Assembly (NCBI GenBank): GCA_027492795.1
Contig: JAPUEB010000031.1
Span: 27,058-68,903, forward strand
Direction: 5' to 3'
DNA length: 41,846 nucleotides
Origin: Chryseobacterium sp.
Lineage (GTDB): Bacteria > Bacteroidota > Bacteroidia > Flavobacteriales > Weeksellaceae
Part shown: piece by piece, positions 1-6,562 of the stretch
Numbering within the stretch: position 1 is the stretch's first letter
Layout of the letters: every line of letters begins with the position of its first letter
Notes under the pieces: generated by a model
Told to the model about the DNA's origin: nothing
The model's input: the letters and a program-made list of their open reading frames with translations, nothing else
The model's database searches: none
Translations under genes and position numbers: made by a program

Positions 1-136
<136 letters not shown>

Positions 137-156
137 TTTATAAAAATAAAATCTTA

Positions 157-1107
157 ATGAAATCCTTGAAAGTAGTTTTTTTTGGAACTCCTGAGTTTGC
201 CAAAACAGCTTTGGCAAAAATTCACGCCTCAAAACATGAAGTTGTGGGTGTGGTAACGGTTGCCGATAAACCCAGTGGACGCGGACAGAAGATTCATCAA
301 TCTCCGGTGAAGATCTTCGCTGAAGAAAAAAACCTAAAAACTCTTCAACCTGAAAAATTAAGAAACAACGAATTTTTAGAAGAAATAAAAAAATTAAACG
401 CAGATATTTTCGTGGTGGTAGCTTTTCGCATGATGCCCAAAGTTCTTTTTGAAATGCCGCCCTTAGGAACTTTCAACCTTCACGCTTCACTTCTACCCGA
501 TTATCGTGGTGCAGCCCCGATCAATTTTGCCATCATCAATGGTGAGACAAAAACAGGCGCAACCACATTTTTTATTAATGAAAAGATAGACGAAGGCAAT
601 ATTTTGCTGCAAGAAGAATTAGAAATTTTACCCGATGAAAACGCAGGAAGTCTGCATGACAGATTGATGGAAATGGGCGCAAAACTAATTGTAAAAACTT
701 TGGACGGACTTGCTGACAATACTATTTCTGAAACTCCACAACCTGAAGTTGTACAGCCTAAAAACGCTTTTAAAATCTTCAAAGAGGATACTAAGATTGA
801 TTGGAATAAAAGTTCAGAAATAATTCACAATTTTACTCGCGGAATGTCGCCTTATCCTTGCGCATTTACTGTTTTGAAGATAGGAAACGATGAAAAATCA
901 TTGAAGATATTTGCTGGAAATTACCAACTGAAACCGCATGATAAAAACCTAGGAAGTATTGAGATTTCAAAAAATAATTTCGCGATTTATACTTCAGATG
1001 GAATTTATTTTCCTACAGATGTTCAGCTGGAAGGAAAAAAGAGAATGGGCGTAAAGGATTTCTTAAACGGTTTTCAAACGTTTGAGAATATAAAGGTCAT
1101 CAACTAA
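157..1107 (+). CDS. fmt: Methionyl-tRNA formyltransferase
   Basis: Formylates the amino group of Met-tRNA(fMet) using 10-formyl-tetrahydrofolate, to prepare the initiator tRNA; cytoplasmic. The 316-residue length is normal for the family. The N-terminal Rossmann-like domain begins with VVFFGTPEFA. The catalytic set is visible as N107 and H109 in the NLHAS segment, the SLLPDYRGAAP signature (111-121), and D145 in INEKIDEGNIL. The rest is the C-terminal tRNA-binding domain. The start is an ATG in an A-rich context 20 bases after a heptamer array. The gene stands alone and ends in a hairpin shared with the convergent DUF5606 gene. def, whose product removes the formyl group added here, lies 0.7 kb downstream on the other strand. 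Identification is secure. Confidence 0.97.
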   Translation: MKSLKVVFFGTPEFAKTALAKIHASKHEVVGVVTVADKPSGRGQKIHQSPVKIFAEEKNLKTLQPEKLRNNEFLEEIKKLNADIFVVVAFRMMPKVLFEMPPLGTFNLHASLLPDYRGAAPINFAIINGETKTGATTFFINEKIDEGNILLQEELEILPDENAGSLHDRLMEMGAKLIVKTLDGLADNTISETPQPEVVQPKNAFKIFKEDTKIDWNKSSEIIHNFTRGMSPYPCAFTVLKIGNDEKSLKIFAGNYQLKPHDKNLGSIEISKNNFAIYTSDGIYFPTDVQLEGKKRMGVKDFLNGFQTFENIKVIN

Positions 1108-1110
1108 AAA

Positions 1111-1142
1111 AAATTGCCGGAAATTATCCGGCAAAATTTTTA
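1111..1142. terminator. Bidirectional terminator between fmt and DUF5606 gene
   Basis: Perfect 7-bp stem TTGCCGG / CCGGCAA (1114-1120 and 1128-1134) with a 7-base loop. It is flanked by an A-run on the left and a T-run on the right, so it can end transcription from both convergent genes. Confidence 0.85.
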
Positions 1143-1161
1143 TCAATCAACAAAGTTTTTC

Positions 1162-1713
1162 TTAACCCTGTTTTCTGTGTGTACTTTTGGGCGCAGATTT
1201 GGCAGCTTGTGTAGATTCTTTTACTTTCGGAGCTGCCGGTTTTGTTGCTTTTTTGGAAGCCGGTTTCGCTTCCGTCTTATCCTCTAAAATAGGTTCTTCT
1301 ACCGCATTTTCTTCCGCTTTCACAAAGCTTTCGGGCGTTATGTATCCTGCTTTTTGCAAAATATTATACCATTGCGCCACTTTTTTAATATCCGAAACAT
1401 ACACACGATTTACATCGTAATTCGGAAGCGCTTTTGCCATGAAATCCTTTAATTCTGCATCAGAAGATTTGTGGGAAAGTGTTTCCTTATAATTGGTGTC
1501 TTTTGCCACAGTTTCAAAAACATTAAACAATGGTACTTCCGTTTCGAAGGTGAACATTGCGATATTATCCAACAAGCTTACCTGACTGGAATTTCCGATA
1601 CTTACTTTCTTTTTCGTCGTAATATCTTCGATGATAAATCCGTTCTTCAGTTGGGAAACCAGCTTAAAAAGACCTGGTTTTCCGGAAATTGAAATAATTT
1701 TTTCTAACTGCAT
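1162..1713 (-). CDS. DUF5606 domain protein with Lys/Ala/Pro tail
   Basis: 183 residues of unknown function. The N-terminal 130 residues, starting MQLEKIISISGKPGLFKLVSQ, match my memory of the flavobacterial DUF5606 family: a small beta-rich opening, then a helical part with SDAELKDFMAKALPNYD. The tail from about residue 135 is low-complexity, rich in Glu, then Lys, Ala and Pro, and ends in basic residues (THRKQG); this could bind nucleic acid or a partner, but that is inference. There is no signal peptide or membrane segment, so it is cytoplasmic. The start is an ATG at 1713. It lies 73 bases downstream of def on the same strand and may be co-transcribed with ruvX-def, as no terminator is evident between them. 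Confidence 0.8.
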   Translation of the reverse strand: MQLEKIISISGKPGLFKLVSQLKNGFIIEDITTKKKVSIGNSSQVSLLDNIAMFTFETEVPLFNVFETVAKDTNYKETLSHKSSDAELKDFMAKALPNYDVNRVYVSDIKKVAQWYNILQKAGYITPESFVKAEENAVEEPILEDKTEAKPASKKATKPAAPKVKESTQAAKSAPKSTHRKQG

Positions 1714-1786
1714 ACTATAATTTTAATTATTATCCGGCTGAAGCAATGTGCATTAGCCAAAAATTTTATTTTTTTTTTATTAATTG

Positions 1787-2359
1787 CTACTTTGGAAACC
1801 TCATCTTATAGCTTACGTTCACTTCGCCGTTCATAATTTTGGTAAGCTTGCCTTTTACCAATTTTTTCTTCAGTGCCGAAAGATGATCCGTAAACAAAAT
1901 ACCTTGTATATGATCGTATTCATGCTGTATTACGCGCGCACGAATATCGGAAAAAGTTTTGGTATGTTTCACGAAATTTTCATCAAAATATTCAATCAAG
2001 ATGGTTTCTTTACGCTTCACATCTTCGCGAACTTCCGGTATAGAAAGGCAGCCTTCGTTAAACTTCCACTCTTCACCGGTTTCCTCCAAAATTTTCGCAT
2101 TGATGAAAACCTTTCTAAAATCTTTCAGCTCTTCCGCAATATCTGCATAATCTTCGTCTTCAGCCAAAGGCGATACATCTACACAAAAAAGCCGAATATC
2201 CAGTCCAATCTGTGGCGCTGCAAGCCCAATTCCGTTTGCTCCACTCATGGTTTCAAACATATTGCCGATGAGCTCCTGAAGATTGGGATAATCTTTATCA
2301 ATTTCATGGCAGGTTTTTCGCAAAACCGCATCTCCAAATGCACGGATTGGTAAAATCAT
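1787..2359 (-). CDS. def: Peptide deformylase
   Basis: Removes the N-formyl group from nascent proteins; a metal-dependent cytoplasmic hydrolase. All three motifs are present in the 190 residues: GIGLAAPQ (43-50), EGCLS (102-106) with the metal-ligand C104, and HEYDH (146-150), giving H146 and H150 as ligands and E147 as catalytic base. The start ATG overlaps the ruvX stop codon by four bases (ATGA), so translation is very likely coupled to ruvX, and both would be read from the promoter before ruvX. No truncation or unusual residue is seen. Confidence 0.97.
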   Translation of the reverse strand: MILPIRAFGDAVLRKTCHEIDKDYPNLQELIGNMFETMSGANGIGLAAPQIGLDIRLFCVDVSPLAEDEDYADIAEELKDFRKVFINAKILEETGEEWKFNEGCLSIPEVREDVKRKETILIEYFDENFVKHTKTFSDIRARVIQHEYDHIQGILFTDHLSALKKKLVKGKLTKIMNGEVNVSYKMRFPK

Positions 2360-2772
2360 CTTTGTTTCTGTTCTAAATAATTTTGTAAAATCAGCGTTGC
2401 ACTTACCTTATCTATAAGACCTTTGTCCTGTCGCTGTTTCTTATTTTTTCCGCTTTGGCTGATGAAATACGAGGCTATTTTCGACGTAAATCTCTCATCC
2501 AACCTACGAACTGGGATTTCTGGGTTTATTTTGGAAAATTCCTCTATGAATTTTAAAATTTCCGACTCTATTTCCGAAAGGTTGCCCTTCAAATCAGTTG
2601 GAAGTCCTACCACAATTTCGTTCAAAACATTTTCACTTTGATATTTTGTGATAAAACTCAATAATTTTGAGGTTTCCACAGTTTCCAAACCGCTTGCAAT
2701 GATCTGAAAATCGTCCGTTACAGCAATACCACAGCGTTTTTTTCCATAGTCTATTGCCATAATTTGTCCCAT
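2356..2772 (-). CDS. ruvX: RuvX/YqgF-family putative Holliday junction resolvase
   Basis: RNase H-fold nuclease-like protein (YqgF family), linked in other bacteria to Holliday-junction resolution and to pre-16S rRNA 5'-end processing. I place the start at the ATG at 2772 (MGQIMAIDYG), giving 138 residues. An in-frame TTG nine bases upstream lies inside the -7 promoter motif and cannot be the start. The acidic residues expected of the fold are D8 (AIDYGKKRCG), E93 (LDERFTS) and D121 (IDKVSATLILQ). It forms a two-gene operon with def through a 4-base overlap. The start is only six bases from the -7 motif, so the mRNA may be almost leaderless. Confidence 0.93.
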   Translation of the reverse strand: MGQIMAIDYGKKRCGIAVTDDFQIIASGLETVETSKLLSFITKYQSENVLNEIVVGLPTDLKGNLSEIESEILKFIEEFSKINPEIPVRRLDERFTSKIASYFISQSGKNKKQRQDKGLIDKVSATLILQNYLEQKQR

Positions 2773-2778
2773 AGGGCG

Positions 2779-2786
2779 CAAAGTTA
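2779..2786 (-). promoter_or_regulatory. -7 promoter motif of ruvX-def
   Basis: On the minus strand this reads TAACTTTG, an exact match to the Bacteroidota -7 consensus TAnnTTTG. The ATG of ruvX follows after six bases, which implies a leader of only a few nucleotides. Confidence 0.7.
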
Positions 2787-2872
2787 AGAATTTTTCGTGG
2801 ATTAGATTTTAAAGATTTGCGATTGTGGCCTGTAATTCATTTTTTATTTATAATTTTATTTTCCCAAATTAT

Positions 2873-3355
2873 ATGGATATGAAGCAACTTATACTGGTTC
2901 GCCATGCTAAAAGCGATTGGCCGGAAAACACCGATGATTTCGACAGACCTCTTGCCGATCGTGGCTTGGAAGATGCTGTGAAAATGTCTAAATTTTTGAA
3001 GGATAAAAACATTGAAATTCAGCAGTTTGTTTCCAGTCCGGCTCTTCGTGCGCACAATACCTGCAAAATTTTTAATCAAACTTTTCAGATTGACTGTTCT
3101 ACGGAGCAGAAACTTTACCATCCGTCTGAAAAAAATTTTCTTTCGGTAATTTTTGATTTGAAGGATGATGTGAATTCGGTTGCCTTTTTTTCTCACAACA
3201 ACGGAATTTCAAATTTCGCCAATTCCATGTCGGATGATGTATTTATGCTTCCAACTTGCGGTGTAGCAGGTTTTGAGGTGAATTGCGATTCGTGGGCTGA
3301 TTTTGAAAATGCCGAAAAAAAATTGGTTTTCTTCTACGAACCGAAAAAGATATAA
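2873..3355 (+). CDS. SixA-like histidine phosphatase
   Basis: Histidine-phosphatase (phosphoglycerate-mutase-like) protein of about 160 residues, resembling SixA phosphohistidine phosphatases. The RHAKSDW motif right after the first beta strand holds the catalytic histidine, and SHNNGIS near residue 108 supplies the second conserved His. It ends within the core fold, as SixA-type proteins do. The start is ATG at 2873 (MDMKQ) or ATG at 2879 (MKQLILVRHAK); the second fits the family better, but both are possible. A longer frame from a GTG at 2825 is not supported. It runs divergently from ruvX. The substrate cannot be told from sequence; a role in removing phosphate from a phosphohistidine is inference from the family. 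Confidence 0.85.
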   Translation: MDMKQLILVRHAKSDWPENTDDFDRPLADRGLEDAVKMSKFLKDKNIEIQQFVSSPALRAHNTCKIFNQTFQIDCSTEQKLYHPSEKNFLSVIFDLKDDVNSVAFFSHNNGISNFANSMSDDVFMLPTCGVAGFEVNCDSWADFENAEKKLVFFYEPKKI

Positions 3356-3433
3356 TTAACCTGTCTTTTTTGCAAACAAATTAAAACATTTGTAATCTTA
3401 GAATTGTTTAATATTAGTACGGTAATTGCTGTC

Positions 3434-3516
3434 GCCCTTTCAGGGCTTCGCACATTGCTTCTAATCATTTCATATTGGGTTTTGCCCAATGCTATTGTTT
3501 TTGCTACTTCGTAGCA
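3434..3516. repeat. Cluster of three short hairpins
   Basis: Three perfect inverted repeats occur in 83 bases: GCCCT/AGGGC (3434-3446), ATTGGG/CCCAAT (3474-3490) and TGCTAC/GTAGCA (3502-3516). They fill the gap between the convergent sixA-like and rsmD genes. They look like a degenerate dispersed intergenic element of the kind common in this bacterial group; no run of T follows, so they are not a typical terminator. Confidence 0.75.
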
Positions 3517-3563
3517 TTATAGATTTTAGACTCTGATATTAATAAAAGTTGTTAGTTAAAAAT

Positions 3564-4148
3564 CTAAATAGGATTTTCTTCCTCCACATTTTTTAAAGGT
3601 TTCGCTTCGAAAAGTGAAAAACTTACGTTGCCATACTTTCTTGTGGAAAAAAGTTGCGGATGAACCGGGGCGTTTTTGGTTTGATGTTCCAGAATAAATA
3701 AACCGTTTTCTTTTAGATAATTATTATTTAAAACCAATGAAATCAGTTCATTGTACTTTTTTTCTTCCAAATCAAAAGGAGGATCGGCAAAAATAATATC
3801 GTACTGTTTTCTGTTTCTGTTTTTCTTCAGCCAATCAAAAACATCGGATCTTTGCGTGTTTATTTGCAGCGCCATATCCAGTTCCGCAGCGGTATTGTGT
3901 ATAAAACCGGTGTGTTTTGTTTGGAATTCTACGGCGGTAACGTCCGGACAATCTCGCGACGCCAATTCAAGTGTAATAGAACCAATTCCCGCAAAAAGAT
4001 CGAGTGCGGAACAAAATTCAAAATCGTAGCGGTTTTCCAAAATACTGAAAAGTGCTTCTTTGGCAAAATCCGTTGTCGGTCTCACATCAAAATTTTTTGG
4101 AGCCGAAATTTTTTTGGCTTTCCATTTACCGCTTATTATTCTGAACAT
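3564..4148 (-). CDS. rsmD: 16S rRNA (guanine966-N2)-methyltransferase
   Basis: SAM-dependent methyltransferase that modifies G966 of 16S rRNA in the small subunit. The 194-residue protein starts with the family signature MFRIISGKWKAKKI, has RPTTDFAKEALF (23-34), the SAM-binding motif DLFAGIGSITLEL (50-62) and the catalytic motif DPPF (122-125). The ATG directly follows the stop codon of the DUF3822 gene (TAAATG, no gap), so the two are translated from one message. Its last residues are acidic and poorly conserved. Identification is secure. Confidence 0.94.
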   Translation of the reverse strand: MFRIISGKWKAKKISAPKNFDVRPTTDFAKEALFSILENRYDFEFCSALDLFAGIGSITLELASRDCPDVTAVEFQTKHTGFIHNTAAELDMALQINTQRSDVFDWLKKNRNRKQYDIIFADPPFDLEEKKYNELISLVLNNNYLKENGLFILEHQTKNAPVHPQLFSTRKYGNVSFSLFEAKPLKNVEEENPI

Positions 4149-4865
4149 TTAGTTTAATATAAAATTTTTATTAGGAATGTTATCAAAAACGATTTTAAGA
4201 TTTTGAACAAATTTCCTTAATTCTGAAATGAAAGTTTCATTTTCCGTAGTTTCACCATACACATAAAAGTGCGTTTCTTTTAGCCCAAATTCTATTTTGC
4301 TTAATGTAAACATGATGAAATAGAGAAAATCTACCTCAGAATTCACATCAAGGTTGTTATAAAGAATAACTTTTTTCCCGTTCAGCGCAAAAAATTCGCA
4401 TTGCTGATGATAGAGATTGATGTGGATTTCTTTTCCGCCCTTTGCTGAAAGAGCATTCAGAAACTTTTCTCCGGAAAAATTAAACTTGGAAGAACTGCAA
4501 TTTGCTTTTATTTTTTCATAAAATCCTTTAGGAAAAGTATAATAAAACTGAACCCCGAATTTTTTATTGATAGAGAGCATTAATTCTTCTTGTTCCCTTT
4601 CTACAGGAGCATTGTAGGCAATCAAATCATAGCCCAAATCGTGCTGTTGAAAACCTTCGGGCATCACCGTAAAATGATTAATCGCAGAGATAACCAAAAT
4701 TTCCGAAAACTTATTTTCATATAAAACTTCATCGAGCTTTTCAGATACCAAATTTTCAGAAGATTCTTCATCTTTAAAAAAAGAATGCTCTTTCAGTATA
4801 TTTCTGTTTTTAGAAATCTGATATTGCAGTCCGTCTTTTGTAAAAAGTAATTTGAGTTTTTCCAT
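4149..4865 (-). CDS. DUF3822 family protein
   Basis: 238 residues of unknown function, recognised as the DUF3822 family that sits next to rsmD in Bacteroidota. The sequence suggests the actin/ASKHA-like layout described for such proteins, but I see no clear nucleotide-binding motif, so no activity is assigned. There is no signal peptide or membrane segment. I start it at the ATG at 4865 (MEKLKLLFTKDG) and not at the TTG at 4880: the -7 promoter motif at 4878-4885 overlaps that TTG and would leave a 12-base space before the ATG. It is the first gene of a two-gene operon with rsmD, so a role near ribosome maturation is possible but unproven. Confidence 0.8.
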   Translation of the reverse strand: MEKLKLLFTKDGLQYQISKNRNILKEHSFFKDEESSENLVSEKLDEVLYENKFSEILVISAINHFTVMPEGFQQHDLGYDLIAYNAPVEREQEELMLSINKKFGVQFYYTFPKGFYEKIKANCSSSKFNFSGEKFLNALSAKGGKEIHINLYHQQCEFFALNGKKVILYNNLDVNSEVDFLYFIMFTLSKIEFGLKETHFYVYGETTENETFISELRKFVQNLKIVFDNIPNKNFILN

Positions 4866-4877
4866 AGTAGAAGTGAG

Positions 4878-4885
4878 CAAATTTA
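4878..4885 (-). promoter_or_regulatory. -7 promoter motif of DUF3822-rsmD
   Basis: The minus strand reads TAAATTTG, an exact TAnnTTTG match, 12 bases before the ATG of the DUF3822 gene. It decides the start choice for that gene. Confidence 0.7.
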
Positions 4886-5002
4886 AGACTTTTTTTTGGC
4901 TTGGAAATTTATGATTCTGGTGCGTATTTCGCTTTTCGCCATTTGAAAAATTTTAAAAAACTTTCGCAGGTTAAAAATGGCTTCTTGTGATGCAAATCAT
5001 AG

Positions 5003-5030
5003 TTTGATATTTGATATTGTCTTACCTTTG
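5003..5030 (+). promoter_or_regulatory. Promoter of the Cys-rich secreted protein gene
   Basis: TTTG (5003-5006) and TACCTTTG (5023-5030) are spaced 16 bases apart, close to the Bacteroidota -33/-7 arrangement. The ATG follows 20 bases later. Confidence 0.7.
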
Positions 5031-5050
5031 AATAATAAAAATTTAAAAAA

Positions 5051-5365
5051 ATGACAAGAATATTTTTAGCGTTAATGCTGATGTTTTCAGTTTCTGTTTT
5101 TGCACAGAAAAAAATCACCAATCAAGTAGTGGAAGCCGGTTGCGGAATGTGCATGTTTAAACAAAAAAATGACAAAGGCTGCGCAATGGCTGTAAAAATA
5201 GACAAGAAAGTTTATTACGTGGAAGGAATCGACAAGAAAAAATTTGGAGACGCACATGCTGATGACGGCTTCTGCAACGTGATGAAGAAAGCGGAAGTAA
5301 GCGGCGAAATAAAAAAGGGAAAATTCTACGCAAGCAGTTTTAAATTTGTGGAAGAAAAGAAATAA
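5051..5365 (+). CDS. Small secreted Cys-rich protein (DUF6370-like)
   Basis: 104 residues with a Sec signal peptide (MTRIFLALMLMFSVSVFAQ), so the mature protein of about 85 residues is exported. Four cysteines are arranged as C31-x2-C34, C44 and C75, with H69 in the GDAHADDGFCN motif. It resembles the family I know as DUF6370. The CxxC plus two Cys and a His could bind a metal or form two disulfides; nothing in the sequence decides. A CGMC motif also recalls thiol-redox or metallochaperone proteins, but no thioredoxin or HMA fold is evident. It has its own promoter, stands alone, and ends 11 bases from the convergent Smr gene with no hairpin in the gap. Confidence 0.78.
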   Translation: MTRIFLALMLMFSVSVFAQKKITNQVVEAGCGMCMFKQKNDKGCAMAVKIDKKVYYVEGIDKKKFGDAHADDGFCNVMKKAEVSGEIKKGKFYASSFKFVEEKK

Positions 5366-5376
5366 TTCCTTAAAAT

Positions 5377-5871
5377 CTAACGCAGAAAAACCAATACTGT
5401 ACCGCTTTGGTGGTGCAGTATTTCTTTATTATGAAACTCCAGATTGGCTTGGCTTTCCAAAACGTCGTAAACCATTTTTTGCAGCGTTCCATCGCCAATT
5501 CCGTGGATGATTTCAAGTTTTTTCAGGTTGTTTTTTCGGCAAAAATCTAAAGTTTCCAATAATTTTTCTTTTTGCAGGAAGAGGCGCTCGAAACTGTCAT
5601 AATCGGATGGATTTTTTACCAGTTTTTCAAAATGTAAATCAAGAACGAGATGATTTTTGTTGTGTTTTTTTGAAATAGCCTTATTGTGTTCCTGTTTTTT
5701 TTCAACCCGAATATTTTCGTAAAGCGACTTATTTTGCAATACTAATTTTTCTTTGTTGTATTGATGTGTAAAACCGTGTTCATCGCGAAAAATCACCATA
5801 TTACCCTGAACAGAAGTTACAACTCCGCTCAAATCATCATCAATAACCGAAACTCTATCGTTGATTTTCAT
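5377..5871 (-). CDS. Smr-domain protein
   Basis: 164 residues with two parts. Residues 1-47 form a small beta domain (MKINDRVSVIDDDLSGVV, with a GNMVIFRDEHG turn) like the KOW/DUF2027 start seen in Bacteroidota Smr proteins. Residues 75-164 form the Smr (small MutS-related) domain with LDLH (77-80) and HGIGDGTLQ (123-131), the latter matching the HGxGxG motif. Smr domains act as nucleases in some proteins (MutS2, SMR in ribosome rescue), but the substrate here is unknown. It is cytoplasmic. The start is the ATG at 5871; upstream lie short imperfect direct repeats of a GTTTGAA-like motif and no clear promoter. Confidence 0.87.
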   Translation of the reverse strand: MKINDRVSVIDDDLSGVVTSVQGNMVIFRDEHGFTHQYNKEKLVLQNKSLYENIRVEKKQEHNKAISKKHNKNHLVLDLHFEKLVKNPSDYDSFERLFLQKEKLLETLDFCRKNNLKKLEIIHGIGDGTLQKMVYDVLESQANLEFHNKEILHHQSGTVLVFLR

Positions 5872-5964
5872 AGCTAAATCTTGTTTGAAAATTGTTTGAT
5901 ATGGTTTGAAGTAGTTTGAAATAGTTTCTTCACAAACAACTTTACGACTTTACACCTCAACAAC

Positions 5965-5996
5965 TTTACCTTTACCTTTACCTTTACCTCTACCTA
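5965..5996. repeat. TTTACC hexamer microsatellite
   Basis: Four perfect TTTACC units (5965-5988) are followed by degenerate copies that run into the stop codon of the phosphodiesterase gene (5994-5996). Left of it, 5885-5964 holds further imperfect repeats such as GTTTGAAGTAGTTTGAAATAG. Confidence 0.9.
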
Positions 5997-6485
5997 CCTC
6001 ACTCCCAACTCAATCACCTCCAAATTTTTTATTTCCTCGCCGTCAATTTCAAAGCGCATCATGGTTCTCATTTTGTGCCACCCCGATTTTCCACAAGCTC
6101 CCGGATTGAGATGCAATAACTTATTTCTATCATCGTACATTGCTTTTAGAATGTGAGAATGCCCTGAAATAAACAGTTTTGGCTTTTTTTCTAAGATTTC
6201 TTTTCTTGCCAAAGGCGAATATTTATTGGGATAACCTCCGATGTGAATCATCAGAACTTTTACTTTTTCGCATTCAAAACAAAGAACTTCGGGAAATTGT
6301 TTCCGTATTTTTTCATCATCAATATTTCCAAAAACACCGCGCAAAGTTTTTATATTTTCCAGTTGTTCAGCAACGCCCACTCCAAAATCTCCGCAATGCC
6401 AAATTTCGTCTGCATTTTTGGCGTAATTCAAAATTCTTTCATCTAGGTAAGAATGGGTGTCGGAAAGGAGGAGGATTTTGGTCAT
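5994..6485 (-). CDS. YfcE/MJ0936-type metallophosphodiesterase
   Basis: 163-residue single-domain calcineurin-like phosphoesterase. Metal ligands are all visible: D9 and H11 (SDTHS), D33 (CGDFG), N54 (GNID), H81 (IHIGGYP) and H109/H111 (GHSH). The family needs a divalent metal and hydrolyses phosphodiesters in vitro; the natural substrate is generally unknown. There is no signal peptide, so it is cytoplasmic. The start is the ATG at 6485. It runs divergently from the serine hydrolase gene across 77 bases. Its stop codon is built from the end of a hexamer microsatellite, so repeat-length change could alter the C-terminus. Confidence 0.9.
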   Translation of the reverse strand: MTKILLLSDTHSYLDERILNYAKNADEIWHCGDFGVGVAEQLENIKTLRGVFGNIDDEKIRKQFPEVLCFECEKVKVLMIHIGGYPNKYSPLARKEILEKKPKLFISGHSHILKAMYDDRNKLLHLNPGACGKSGWHKMRTMMRFEIDGEEIKNLEVIELGVR

Positions 6486-6537
6486 TAGAAAAATTCTGCC
6501 GCTAAATTAGTGAATTCAGAAACGTTATTAAAATTAC

Positions 6538-6545
6538 TATATTTG
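6538..6545 (+). promoter_or_regulatory. -7 promoter motif of the serine hydrolase gene
   Basis: TATATTTG, an exact match to TAnnTTTG, lies 17 bases before the ATG at 6563. Confidence 0.7.
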
Positions 6546-6562
6546 AAAAAATTTACATCAAA

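Noticed and set aside
1784-2353. Plus-strand 189-codon frame across def
   Set aside because: It is antisense to a peptide deformylase with all three motifs, and its translation resembles no family.
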